This document shows, piece by piece, positions 24,556-35,255 of a stretch of 64,000 bases of DNA. The notes below the pieces were generated by a model, which was not told the origin of the DNA, did no database searches, and saw nothing but the letters and a program-made list of their open reading frames with translations. A program made the position numbers and the translations under genes. Source of the stretch: Diphasiastrum complanatum (taxonomy: Eukaryota; Streptophyta; Lycopodiopsida; Lycopodiales; Lycopodiaceae). The stretch is taken from NCBI GenBank assembly GCA_029204225.1, contig CM055111.1, positions 42,160,815-42,224,814 of the forward strand, written 5' to 3'. Position 1 is the stretch's first letter, and the number at the start of each line of letters is the position of its first letter.

Positions 24556-25050
24556 TGTCATGCCCATGACTGGTCTCGAGTAGCGTGTCCACACTAGGGA
24601 CCAGTAGACCAACAACCCGTAAGTTAATTGTGACTATAAGGGAATTGGGGCCCTTATGTTGTACATGGTCATAATTAATGGTTGTAGGCCTAAACACTTG
24701 ATGGTGGATTTGTATGGGTCTATCAGTGAGTCATTGGGAAACTGGATGACGTGGTCTAGATAGGTTGCAAAGGTGTCCAGTGAGGTGTCATAGTGCACTA
24801 CTAGTGGTGCATGGGCCTTGGAGGGTATAAGTATACTTATTGGGCTCTCACTAGTGTATGCTTGATAGCATGACCGGTGGCAGGATGTTGCTGGTGTGAT
24901 GCCATACTCCTCTTTGTGATTGATCCATAGCTTGGGGGCTAGATCCGTTCGATCTAGGTTTGGTTGGGTTGGTGTGTCCACCATCAGGTTCTCTGTGTTG
25001 CTTGTGATTGGCATGCTTAGAATAGGATCCTTGGATTGAGGACTTTATAT
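24556..25050 (+). repeat. Second orphan LTR-like unit
   Basis: Begins TGTCATGCCCATGACTGG and runs to a Met-type primer site at 25051. The 3' boundary is inexact, since no CA lies directly before the primer site. It contains GTATAAGTATACTTATTG, a possible TATA region, near 24825. It probably inserted into the leader of the preceding element. Confidence 0.5.
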
Positions 25051-25063
25051 TGGTATCAGAGCC
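25051..25063 (+). other. Primer-binding site (tRNA-Met type)
   Basis: Perfect TGGTATCAGAGCC. Downstream sequence to about 25590 is leader-like and has no gag. Confidence 0.8.
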
Positions 25064-26075
25064 AATTCTGAGCACGTTTTTGTCATTAATTTGTGTTCAA
25101 GAGAAATCTCGAATTGTGAGGATTTTTCCGTTGTGTGATATGGAATCTCGACACTATTTTGAGAAATCGGTGGAGTAGCAACAAGTGGTGAAAAATCGAA
25201 TTCCTTATCCCAAGAGTCACTTTTTTGAGGTACAATCGGTTGGGTGGTATGTGTAGTACCAGGTATTAAACCGATTCGGCTTTTAAGCACTTCAATCTGT
25301 GGTTAGGAAGTATAGTTCGATTTTCTTGAATCACGTGTTGCCGTTTACTTCATTTGGGACACTTTTCCGTTAGCAACGGGATCAATTAGAGGAAATGCTG
25401 GTTTTTACAGCTTTTTTCGTTAAACACTGATTTAGGTGGTTTTGTTGGCTGTCTTTTGCTTTTTATTGAGCCAGTCTTGGCTTGAATCTAAGGGATGGTA
25501 TGGGTTACAGGAAAGCCTATCCTGAGTTATAGGATGAGGCAACCTGCAAATCACGGTTTTTGCAAAAAATTGGGCCGCATGTACCCTGTTTTTCAACCTC
25601 TGAGAAACCTACTTGATGTAAATCTGTAACTATAGTTTGCTTCTGCATGTAAGAATGTAAAGCAACTGTTGAAACGCCTTAATAGCAGGAGTAATCTACA
25701 AAAATAGCAAAGGTCTCCTTCTAAAGCTTTAAGTATAAGGAAAAACACAGCTGTAAGGAAGGGTTTTGGCTTCAAAGAGAAGCTGAAGCATGTAAGAACT
25801 CTAGTTTCCTTCAGAAATGCAGGTTCATGCATGAATAGATGTAGTGTTACTGTAAAATCGCCCTATAAACATCTGAAATCTGCTAAAACAGCTGTGAGTT
25901 GTTGTCACAAGCTTCAAACATTTAATTCCACATAAAATGATAGAAAAAACGGCTGTGGGTATCCTCCATAACACTGCCTCTTGCATGCTGTTTTGCGCTC
26001 TTCTCACGGCTACCTGCATGGATTATGAGCAGTGTACACGGTGGAGGGGTGGCGCCTCCATTCCACTCGGCCTAC
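25064..26075. other. Leader-like and unassigned sequence
   Basis: No open frame with coding character. The first half probably belongs to the element with the primer site at 25051. From about 25590 on I recognise nothing. Confidence 0.4.
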
Positions 26076-26106
26076 ATATCTCTCTCTCTCTCGGGCACCT
26101 CTGTCA

Positions 26107-26143
<37 letters not shown>

Positions 26144-26211
26144 GGGCTCTGAATTATGAAACTCAAATCTTTTTGTGTGTGTGTGTGTGTTGGGGGGGGG
26201 GGGGGGGGGGG
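26076..26211. repeat. Clustered simple repeats: CT, GT and G20
   Basis: Two CT tracts (26076-26092 and 26110-26140), a (GT)8-9 tract at 26174-26190 and an unbroken run of 20 G at 26192-26211. Confidence 0.95.
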
Positions 26212-26330
26212 TGTTTTAACAACAAGTGATATTGTTGTTAATTTGGAAAGTTGATGTCGGGCTTGGAATTTTGGGTGGAGGTGGAGGATAGTCAGTTTTT
26301 TATTATTTTTCGTTTCGTTATTTATTGTTT

Positions 26331-26953
26331 TCATAGGCTAATATAGTCATGTAATCCACAATGTTGAGGTGGAAGCAACGTCAAAATTAAACATGCCATG
26401 TCAACCTGTAAAAATTTATGCCAGTCTTGAGATTTTAGTCCACTTAGCTTGTTGTCCCTTGTGAAGGCACCCTTTAGGCATCGCATGTGTCCTGTTGGAG
26501 TTCGAAATAAGGCTATTGCCTTCTTTACAATGGTCTCTTCTCTCCTCGAGAAGATCCATGGGGCCTTTGGTAGGACAATTGAAGTCCCCAACATTTGTGG
26601 CCATAAATTGGCCATCTTTTCCACTTCTGTTAAGTCATCTTGTGCATCTTTTTTATCTTTCGACCTGGTCAAGTGCTTCCAAATCGTACTCCCGAAATAT
26701 GTGCATCGGGTCCAAAAGATGGTTCATTAACAATTCCCCCCAATATGGGAGTTCATGAAATATTACACTTAAACATGTGGCATATCTTGAGTATGATGGG
26801 AAAATGCCTTACCACCTTCGCGGGTATGGTCGCTCCTTGTAAATCTTGCCTGTAGCAGATTGAGGAATTCAAAGTATTTTTGATCAATTCTTCTTTGCTT
26901 TTGGATCTTTGTATGTAGTCCTTTATTACAATCAAAGTTCTTGCCAGTTTCAT
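26331..26953 (-). pseudogene. CACTA (En/Spm) transposase fragment
   Basis: Minus strand. The upstream part (26953-26760) reads IPAKVVRHFPIILKICHMF, resembling the (R)KVLRHFPIIPRLQRMF segment of TNP2-type CACTA transposases. The downstream part (26740-26340) reads LDPMHIFRE, DLTEVEKMANLWP and GLKSQDWHKFLQ, resembling the LDVMHIEKN and GLKSHDCHVLLQ motifs of the DUF4218 portion. The middle of the normal protein is missing and there is at least one frame change near 26665. The frame at 26672-26331 is open for 113 codons. Family assignment is from remembered motifs without a search. Confidence 0.55.
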
Positions 26954-26975
26954 TACTCAGTACTATATTGTCGGT

Positions 26976-27070
26976 TTTCTCGATTACTGGAAAAAGGTCC
27001 AGACCCGGTTTCTATAAGAACCGCTGGTTCCTATATCAGGTTCTCAATATATACTATTTTTATAAAAATT
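26976..27070 (+). repeat. CACTA-terminus-like sequence
   Basis: GATTACTGGAAAAAGGTCC followed by GGTTTCTATAAGAACCGCTG resembles the CACTACTGGAAAAA termini and subterminal GGTTTNTANAACCGC repeats of plant CACTA elements. The first bases are decayed, and the partner terminus was not found. Confidence 0.35.
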
Positions 27071-27592
27071 AATAGAAAATCATTTCAAAAACTATTATTG
27101 CATACTATGTTAAAATTCGATCACATTATTTATCAAAAAACACGTGGAAGCCACGTAAGAAAGGTGTAAGTGCACAAAATTTGAGTATTTCTCCACTTAT
27201 CAATTACTCTTAAAAATCTCACACTCTTCAATGCCTATGATATTTCAATTGTGCAAAAAAAAACACACTTCACAGCTAACAACTCTAATAAATAGACACG
27301 CTAAAAATATGACTTGTTTAAAAGCCGCTAAAAAAAAGTCTTGTTGCACAATGTCTTAAGTTTTTAACATTTCACTTATCAACTAACTACCCATCAACAA
27401 AAATGATAGCCTTGAAAAAAGTCTTTTTACAATATTGTCTATCTTAACATCCCCTTACTCATCCTACTCATGAATAAATACTCACTTGCTAAGAGCCCTT
27501 AATGAATGTTAGGTTCTCTAACACCATCCAAGTAGCTGACTAACACAACTAGTAGCAGTTCCAGGTACTTGTACAGTTTTGTAGCAGTTTGT
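27071..27592. other. No feature recognised
   Basis: AT-rich, non-coding, possibly internal to a CACTA-type remnant. Confidence 0.35.
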
Positions 27593-28203
27593 CTCCTATT
27601 TTTTGTTGTAGATCCACATTTTGTAAAGTAGGACCACATTCAATTTTATTTACATTAGGATTTATGAAAATAAATCTACACATCTTAGAAACAAATATGT
27701 ACTTTTATTGATAAATCTGTTGATAATGGGTACATCTATCAACTGGGGTGGGAATCAGTAGAGGTCGGAAAAAGACCTCGAAATATGTGAATCTGTTTAA
27801 GGCAGTACACCATTTCTTATTCTGAGGTCCATTCCGATCTCTGCTCATACATTTTTACAATTCATAAACAGATTATACGCTAGATTGTTACCAGCTCATA
27901 AATGCTAGGTTATATACCTCTGCTCATAAATTTTTACATAAATGTTTATCTCCTATTTTGTGTTGTAGATGCACGTTTTGTAGTGTAGGAATACATTCAA
28001 TTTTATTTTACATTAGGATTTATGAAAATATATCTACACATTTTAGAAACAAATCTCTACATTTATTGATGAATCTATTGACAATGGGTGGGAATCAATG
28101 GAGGTCAGAACAGACCTTGGAATATGTGGATCTGTTTAAGGCAGTATACCATCTCTTATTTAGAGGTGCATTCCGACATCTGCTCTTACATTTTTATTTT
28201 TAA
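27593..28203. repeat. Tandem duplication, two units of about 270 bp
   Basis: Unit 1 begins TCCTATTTTTTGTTGTAGAT at about 27593 and unit 2 TCCTATTTTGTGTTGTAGAT at about 27949 (offset about 357). They share ACATTAGGATTTATGAAAAT and GTTTAAGGCAGTA. Unit 1 has an extra ~25 bp, and the spacing sequence repeats CTCTGCTCATA. Imperfect, thus old. Confidence 0.85.
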
Positions 28204-28930
<727 letters not shown>

Positions 28931-29159
28931 ATGGAAGAGTTAAAGCTATGTCATGTGCCAACCTTAGCATTAAAACATCTAATCCATTCATAAACATCAA
29001 ATCACAATGGAAATACAAGAAATCAAGAAAATACTCAAGAAATCAAGAAACTAGACAAAAGTAGCAAAGCTTCACCAAAATAGGCAAAGTAAGATATCAT
29101 TATTCATGATTATTGATCATTCACAAGATAGGGGCCTGATTCTAGAGCATGATCATAGC

Positions 29160-29530
29160 TCCCCAGGTTCAGCTTCTAACTTATTGTTGTAGAACAAGGT
29201 TGCAACGAGTTTTCTTCATTAAGAACTTTCGATCTACGACTGATCTTATGACCCTCATAATCAACAATGTTATATTCGGTTTCACATTGGCCATCATTAT
29301 ATTCATTAGCATCACCAAGCTGATATTCTTGATCATCTGGTTGACAATCATGATCCCCATTGGAATATTGCTCATGCTCGTCCGTATCACCACATTGTTG
29401 ATCATCCTATTGACAATCGCCACCATCATGACATTGTTGTTGACAATCATCACCATCATCACATTGTTGATCATCCATTCGACAATCTCCACCATCATCA
29501 CATTCCTCCTCCCATCCTTAGTTATTGCAC
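29160..29530 (-). pseudogene. Repetitive acidic Cys/Asp/Gln-rich coding-like sequence
   Basis: In the minus-strand frame of about 29520-29180 the translation is DDQQCDDGDDCQQQCHDGGD, then GDTDEHEQYSNGDHDCQPDD, ending EYNIVDYEGHKISRRSKVL and a stop. One internal stop interrupts it. The DNA is a degenerate repeat of GTTGATCATCC and CACCATCATCACATTGTTG. The other two frames are hydrophobic repeats and are likely shadows, although each strand has a 191-codon open frame. A low-complexity Asp/Gln tail of similar flavour ends the gag of copia K1 (38290-38390), so a gag tail is one possibility. Confidence 0.3.
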
Positions 29531-29569
29531 GGATTTTTGCAGTGGACCATCTTATGTTGAACTTAGACG

Positions 29570-29860
29570 ATGGGGACAGAGAGAACAGAGAAGAGAGAGA
29601 GCGGAGGGAAAGGGTATCCCTAGGAAGAGGAGGGCGGGGGTTCCGTGGAGAGAGATGTAAGAGGAGAGAGAGGAAAATTCGCATGGGAATTCGCAAAGAA
29701 TTCACGAACGGAGAGAATTTGTAAAGAATTCGCAAACAAGGAGAATTTGTGAACATGGAGAATTCGCGAAGAATTCTTGGATGAGTGGAGTGGAGTGAAG
29801 TAGATTCGTGGATTCGTTATTGAGAGGGGGCAGAATTCACGTGGGAATTCACAAACTTTC
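29570..29860. repeat. Purine-rich and GAATTCGC-type short repeats
   Basis: A GA-rich run (29573-29690) is followed by irregular repeats of GAGAATTCGCGAAGAATTC and GGAGAATTTGTGAAC-like units to about 29860. No gene. Confidence 0.7.
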
Positions 29861-30480
29861 ATGCACAGCTCTACTGTTTTCTAGTATTTTTCTTTCTGCT
29901 CTACTCACTACGTCTCTCTCTGTCTCTTACAGATATCTCTATTCTTCACATTACTTGTTTATGATCCAGAGAGGATAGTTTATACCTCCACAGTGTGGAG
30001 TTTACAAGATAGCTAAACGTAGAATCACAAGACTATTAACGCTAATCAACTAGTTAGTTAGTCTCCGTCATTGCCACTCATTTCAGCTAGGCGTGAAGTC
30101 TACGACTCCAAGCTCGTTGAGCTATCAACTGGCAGTGCGAAAGATTCTTTTTCATTTGTTTCGTAATCTCCCGCTTGCTTTCGTACTTTTCGTTTCTTTC
30201 GTAGTCTTTCGTTTTGCATCCCTTTGCAGTTTGTGGTCCTGGAGGTGTGTTTATGATTCACGAATGATTCGCGAATCATTTGTCCTTCGAGTCAAAGGCA
30301 CGTTGACTGTCGTGAATTGTTCTCGTTTGACCTTCGTTTCTTGTTCGTGCTGCGACAAAGTTGCAGGAGTTCACCATTTCTGACACTTTCATGTCTGTCT
30401 TCGACAATAGAGTATTTTTGCAGACTGTGCAACAACACATGTAAAACTGCAGCAATATGAATGGAACTAGATTAACATGG
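29861..30480. other. No gene; contains an 18-bp palindrome
   Basis: The only notable point is AATGATTCGCGAATCATT at 30263-30280, a perfect inverted repeat, in a stretch rich in TTCGT words. Confidence 0.6.
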
Positions 30481-30839
30481 GATTTGGGAGAGTAGAGGAA
30501 TAAATCCAACATCAACAAGCTTAGGAACATTTCTCTCATCAAAGAGAACATACCTACTTGACCTTAAGAGCTTGATCTTTTTGTTAAATAAAGTTTCCAT
30601 TGAATTCTTGAATTTAACAAAGACATCAAACATTCATCCTTGTTTTTTAGAAGATAAACCCAAGTATATCTACTAAAATCATCAATAAAAGTCACATACA
30701 TCTTAGCTCCTTTATTGCTAGGTGTACTAGTTGAATGAATATCCAAATGTACATGAGCGTTACATCCAAAAATGTGAAAGTTTGTTACCTTGGGATTGAT
30801 ACATGAGAGAACTTCTTCGAGAGTCACACTAGGAACCAC
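30480..30839 (-). pseudogene. Scrambled Ty1/copia integrase scrap
   Basis: Minus strand. First comes VTLEEVLSCINPKVTNFHIF followed by GCNAHVHLD, the normally C-terminal part of copia integrase (PxEVxxGxKPxVxHLRxFGC). It is followed by GAKMYVTFIDDFSRYTWVYL, normally located more than 100 residues earlier in the catalytic core. After a frame change come KNSMETLFNKKIKLLRS and then RYVLFDERNVPKLVDVGF, which resembles sequence between integrase and RT. The order is therefore permuted relative to all copia polyproteins, and the DDE residues are missing. Confidence 0.7.
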
Positions 30840-30950
30840 AATAGTGGGGCACCTATATGAAAGAAGGTAGCAGTTTTACAAGCTTTCAACAAATAGAAGC
30901 TTATCAGATTCATATGCTTCATTATGGATTGAGTTAGAATTAAAGTATTG

Positions 30951-31199
30951 TGTTACTGTACTGTGGGTCCTATCAGTGGATAAGGACCAGTTGGCCTCGC
31001 CACGAGGCGAGTCAACGGGACATGTGGCCCATCAACGACAACCTGGGCCATGCGTGGGTTGCCGTAGTGAAGAACTATATGTACAGTGTATTTTGGTTTT
31101 GAGAAATACAGCTGCTACGTGAGCTTGGTGTGGAGAGTGCTTTCTAAATGTGTTACTGTGTAGCATGATCTGTAATCCTATTTGAAGCAAATTCTAAGT
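30951..31199 (+). repeat. Possible orphan LTR
   Basis: Begins TGTTACTGTACTGTGGGTCC and leads to a decayed primer site. It includes AACTATATGTACAG as a possible TATA region near 31071. No second copy is seen, and the 3' edge is unclear. Confidence 0.35.
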
Positions 31200-31212
31200 T
31201 GGCATCAGGGCC
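31200..31212 (+). other. Decayed primer-binding site
   Basis: TGGCATCAGGGCC differs from the Met-type TGGTATCAGAGCC at two positions, both C/T or A/G transitions as expected from ageing. Confidence 0.4.
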
Positions 31213-31253
31213 GTACATGGCGGATTTGAGTTAGATAGGTTCAATCTTGATGA

Positions 31254-31470
31254 CATGCAGAAGTTTAGATAGCATGTAATGTGATACTGTATGCATGCAA
31301 TCCACATGCAATCAGTGCATGCAACATGCAAAGTGGTTTTTGTGATCTACACATGTCTAGGCAGTTTTATGAGTTGACATGCAGTACATGCAATATACAT
31401 GCATGCAGTTACAAACGTGGATCTCTGGTAGGTGAATTAGTTCAGTTAAGTGGACTTTCCATGCAACTCG
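31254..31470. promoter_or_regulatory. Cluster of CATGCA (RY-type) motifs
   Basis: About ten CATGCA words in 215 bp, several as TGCATGCA. In plants this core is bound by B3-domain seed regulators. Function here is not demonstrated, and the cluster lies in the leader of a possible LTR element. Confidence 0.35.
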
Positions 31471-31607
31471 ACTGTAAGAATTCGATTCTCTCTCATGTAG
31501 GGAAAGCTTGGCATGTTTTGCCATGTTGTGAATATTGAGATTTTGGTGTTTTGGACTCATTCTCTCTCTAGTCGAGTTTACTATGATTGATTTTCTCTCT
31601 CTATCCA

Positions 31608-31763
31608 AGAGCAGCCTCTTTTTTCCATACTAAACACTTAGAATTATTTTTGACATTCATTTCTCATAGTGAGGAGTTAGATTTTTTCATCAGATGTATG
31701 CCATTGTGCTCTTGCCTTAGATTTTTCAAGCATACTATTCTTTGATCAATCTTGTGCAATCAC
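31608..31763. repeat. Repeat segment shared with copia K2 interior
   Basis: AGAGCAG...AATCAC, 156 bp, matches 41581-41723 almost base for base apart from a roughly 14-bp indel (TTTTGACATTCATT) and a few substitutions. It is non-coding here. Confidence 0.88.
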
Positions 31764-31975
31764 AACACATCAGTAAGATCTGGCAGGGTGTGTGGTGAAG
31801 TTCACACATGCTAAAAATTTCACAGAGGTTACATGTTTGAGAGTTTTACAAAGGTTAAGTCCTATGAAATGTGTTTTGAGCAAAGGTTATGATGTTCTTT
31901 TGGAAGAGATAAGAAAGTTATGGTAGATCAAATATTTATAGTACAAGATAAGCTTTTGATGACGCGACACTTGAT

Positions 31976-32565
31976 TATGTGGAATATCTCCACCACGCGA
32001 GGATCTACATTCTGGTAAGAAAAACTTGTCCATTCTCGCGTCATGGCGATATGCCACATCATCAAATTTTATGCAAAGAGTAGATCAATTTTGTTTTTGA
32101 GCTCATCTCTATCAGAGTTCAGATAAGAAAGTAATGGTAGATCAAAGATCTATAGTACCAGATAAGCATTTGATGATGTGGTATTTATATTACTTGATGA
32201 TTTGGCATTTGATGATGTGGAATATCTCCACCACGCGAGGATCTGCATTCTGGTAAAAAAATTTGTCTATTCTCGCGTCATGGCAATATGCATCAGAATC
32301 TTTGATTAGCCATTACTTTCTTATTTGAACTCGGATCGAGATGAAGTAAAATGCAAAAATGATCTACTCTTCATGTAGAATCCATTGGAATATCTCCACC
32401 ACACGAGAATCCACATTCTGGTAGAGAAAACTAGTCTATTCTTGCGTCATGGCGATATGCGACATCATCAAAATCTTTGATTAGCCATAACTTTCTTATT
32501 TGAACTCGGATGGAGTTGAAGTAAAAGGCAAAAATGATCTACTCTTTGTGTAGAATACATTGGAT
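31976..32565. repeat. Three imperfect direct repeats
   Basis: TGGAATATCTCCACCACGCG recurs at about 31979, 32218 and, with one change, 32391. Each copy is followed by CATTCTGGTA and TTCTCGCGTCATGGCGATAT variants. Copies 2 and 3 also share CTTTGATTAGCCATTACTTT and CAAAAATGATCTACTCTT. Confidence 0.85.
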
Positions 32566-33015
32566 GATCACATCTTGATTATGATTCTATAAAAATATCA
32601 AAAAATATTTAGAAAATCTTTTGTTGCTCTACTCATCTGTAGTTTAATGGCTGATGTTGTTGTAGATGATGTTTTGCAGCTTTTTGTAGGTTGGCCCTCT
32701 TTAAAACATGTATTTTTGTTTAACTATGCTTTGCTCAAAATATATTACTACTAACCATAAGTTTTAAGAGTCGGGCAGTTAGGAGTCTTGAGGGCAGTAA
32801 GTATTGTCAAATCACAACTCCAGACCCTGCCCAGCGGGAGTTTTGAAATGTTCAAAATATTACCGAAAAACTCCAAATTTTTTCAAACCGACAAACAACG
32901 TTACATTCTTTCACAGGTGTCAAAACTTTATTGGGCCACATGTACATTGAATAGTTGAATAGTCAATAAAAGCATCTTGACAAACAGCCCTTTTGGTGCT
33001 TGGAACTCCTCTAAT
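32566..33015. other. No feature recognised
   Basis: Non-coding sequence up to the broken left edge of gypsy copy G4. Confidence 0.4.
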
Positions 33016-33197
33016 GGGGTGTTAATTTAGGTCTTAGTTTAGCAACCTTGCCAGTTGGGTTTGCCTTAGCAAGAAATTTTATTGTTGTTCCTAATTAGCT
33101 TTATTTCTGTTTCGGGCACTAGTTGGGTAAGCCTTAGTGTTCTCATCTTGTTGATTATTTCTGTATTTCCGTTGAAGCTTGTTGTATTACTTCCAAC
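33016..33197 (+). repeat. Truncated 5' LTR of gypsy copy G4
   Basis: Matches the terminal part of the G3 LTR, opening at GGGGTGTTAATTTAGGTC and closing CTTCCAACA. About 65 bp present in G3 just before the end are missing. A TGGCGTTGTTGCGC primer site follows at 33199-33212. Confidence 0.78.
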
Positions 33198-33198
33198 A

Positions 33199-34027
33199 TT
33201 GGCGTTGTTGCGCTTTTTAAGTATTTTTTTACCTAGCTTCTTTTCCTTTTGTTTTCTCGCTTCCGTGTTGTGTGTTTGCTTGTTTGCTTGTCTTCTATCT
33301 TCCAACAACAACATGAGGCTTCTCTCCAGGTCCTACACGAGCTGCGGAGCAACTTATCAAGCCGGGGGGGGGGGGGAGCAACAAAAGAGTCAACTTGGAC
33401 ATTTTCTTTGAAAAGAAGTGACCCAAGTGACTTTTTTGAACCAACCAGGTATATCAAAATTCGTCAGTCAGTTTGCAGTCCTAACAGACCCTGATCTTTC
33501 ATTTTAGCACCTCCACAAATTCTGACCACGGTCAAATAGCCTGATACACTGTCAAAATCTCTTATTTCTCACCCAAATCTTTGTCCTAGAATTAGCCAGC
33601 TTCACTGAGGCTAGATCTCATCAAGATCAGTCCTCCAACAGCTCCGCAACTTCTATCTCAGAGATTTTGATTGTTTTTTTGTCAAAAAGTCACATTTTTC
33701 TCATACTCCATATCTGCCAGTAAAACCTCTCTATTAGAATTCGTCATCCAGCCTAAGAAATCGTTCTCAGTGAGTACGAATTTCTTGTCCTACTACCTGC
33801 GAATTTTGACAGTATAATTTTTTTCAAAAAAATCTAAAAAAATCAATATTTTGACATTTAGAACTCCTTGTTAGAATTCGCGAGCTGCCTCTCCACAATG
33901 TCTCAGTCTGTCCGCAAATTTTATCACGGCTAGAAAGACCAGTTTTTTGTCCTACACTATCCATTTCTGCAAGCAAACTATTTTTTTGCCAAGTATAGTA
34001 CTGACTTAATCATCTATATTCTGCATC
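33199..34027 (+). other. Primer site and untranslated leader of G4
   Basis: Starts with a decayed tRNA-Asp-type primer site. It aligns with the G3 leader but contains a G13 run (33364-33376) and an inserted stretch AGTCAACTTGGACATTTTCT near 33388 not seen in G3. No ORF. Confidence 0.7.
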
Positions 34028-35255
34028 ATGTCTCGTGACTGTGCCGAATCTTCTAATCCAGCTCCTCCACGACTAGAACAAAGAATTCCACATGTCGATA
34101 CACCAAAGTACGATGGAGAATCTGACCTAGTCTGATTTCTCCAAGACTTTGATAATGCATGCCGTTTTTATGGAGATACCTTTGAAATTGAAAAGTTGCG
34201 CCTATTTTCCATGGTACTCTATGGAACCGCCAAGGAGTGGTATTTGAATCTCGAAGCTCCTGATCTTGCTTCTTGGACCACCCTCAAGGACGCTCTCATC
34301 AAGCGTTTCAAACCATTTAAACTAACTTAGAGCCTGTTCATTCAAACTACCCATATCAAGATGCGTCGCGAAGAGTCTGTTTGAAACTACATTGAGTGTT
34401 TTAAACATCTCAAAGTCGAATGTGTTGATGAAAATATCACCGAACATATGGCCATAAAACTGTTCTTAGTTGGAATGTCTAAAAACATCCGTCGTGGACT
34501 CAAACCAGTTGACCTTTATGATCAACTTAAAGATGTGATGACCGATGCTATTCGTGAGGAAGACGAAGGTTTCGACGATGACTTTGACCATCGTGAAAAG
34601 AAATCTAAGAATCCGGACCATCCTAATCACCCAAAGTCTGACAATGTTGCTCAATCTTCTAAACTTTTACATCAAATGGAAACCTAGCAAAAAGCTCAAC
34701 AATCTCATATGGATAAACTCACTGCCAATTTCCAAACTGCCATGAAATAGATTGCTGAGAAATCCTTTCCAGCAAGGAAAAAGTCTAGTGTCCAATATGC
34801 TCACAACATCACACTGCTAATGAATGCCCTCAACTACAAAACCATTTTCCAGCAGCCACCAGACCCACCATCTATTGAGCGTACCGCCCTTACCCTCCAC
34901 AACAGTCTGTGCCACGACCAAGGGTCGATCAACCACGACCAACTACACCAATTCAATACCCATCACCGCATCAACAATTTGTCGTTAACCAACTTGCCCC
35001 ACAAAATGCTATCCATTATCTTGATCCGAATACCATTGATCCGAAAACCTACTATGTGAAAGACAATACTCAACCACAATACTCTACTGAAATGATTGTT
35101 TATTATACCTATGATTCTAATGCTCAAACAGTCGATCCCAATGCCCAAGCTTACAATCCAAACCAAGTTGTCTTTGTCGCACATCAACTGCCCGCAATAC
35201 GAGGATGTTTTATCTGTGCATGTAAACATCAAACAGCAGATCGAATTCAATAACA
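34028..35255 (+). pseudogene. Gypsy copy G4: gag
   Basis: ATG at 34028 (MSRDCAESSNPAPP), as in G3. It retains VDTPKYDGESDLV, LYGTAKEWYLNLEAPDLASW, MSKNIRRGLKPVDLYDQLKD and the acidic DFDHREKKSKNP patch. Unlike G3 it keeps the 140-bp segment around 34340-34480 (HIKMRREESV, CFKHLKVECVDENITEHMAI). It has at least five in-frame stops (for example near 34133, 34328, 34383, 34687, 34748) and a frameshift near 34900. The first zinc knuckle begins CFICACKH at 35210, and then about 300 bp present in G3 are deleted. Confidence 0.85.

Noticed and set aside
29181-29756. A 191-codon minus-strand frame rich in Met, Val, Ile and Asn
   Set aside because: Monotonous repeat translation (NNVMMV-type) typical of a shadow frame over a DNA repeat.
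31371-31420. CRISPR-like spacing of repeated CATGCA words
   Set aside because: Words are too short and irregularly spaced, and the genome is eukaryotic; no CRISPR array exists in the window.
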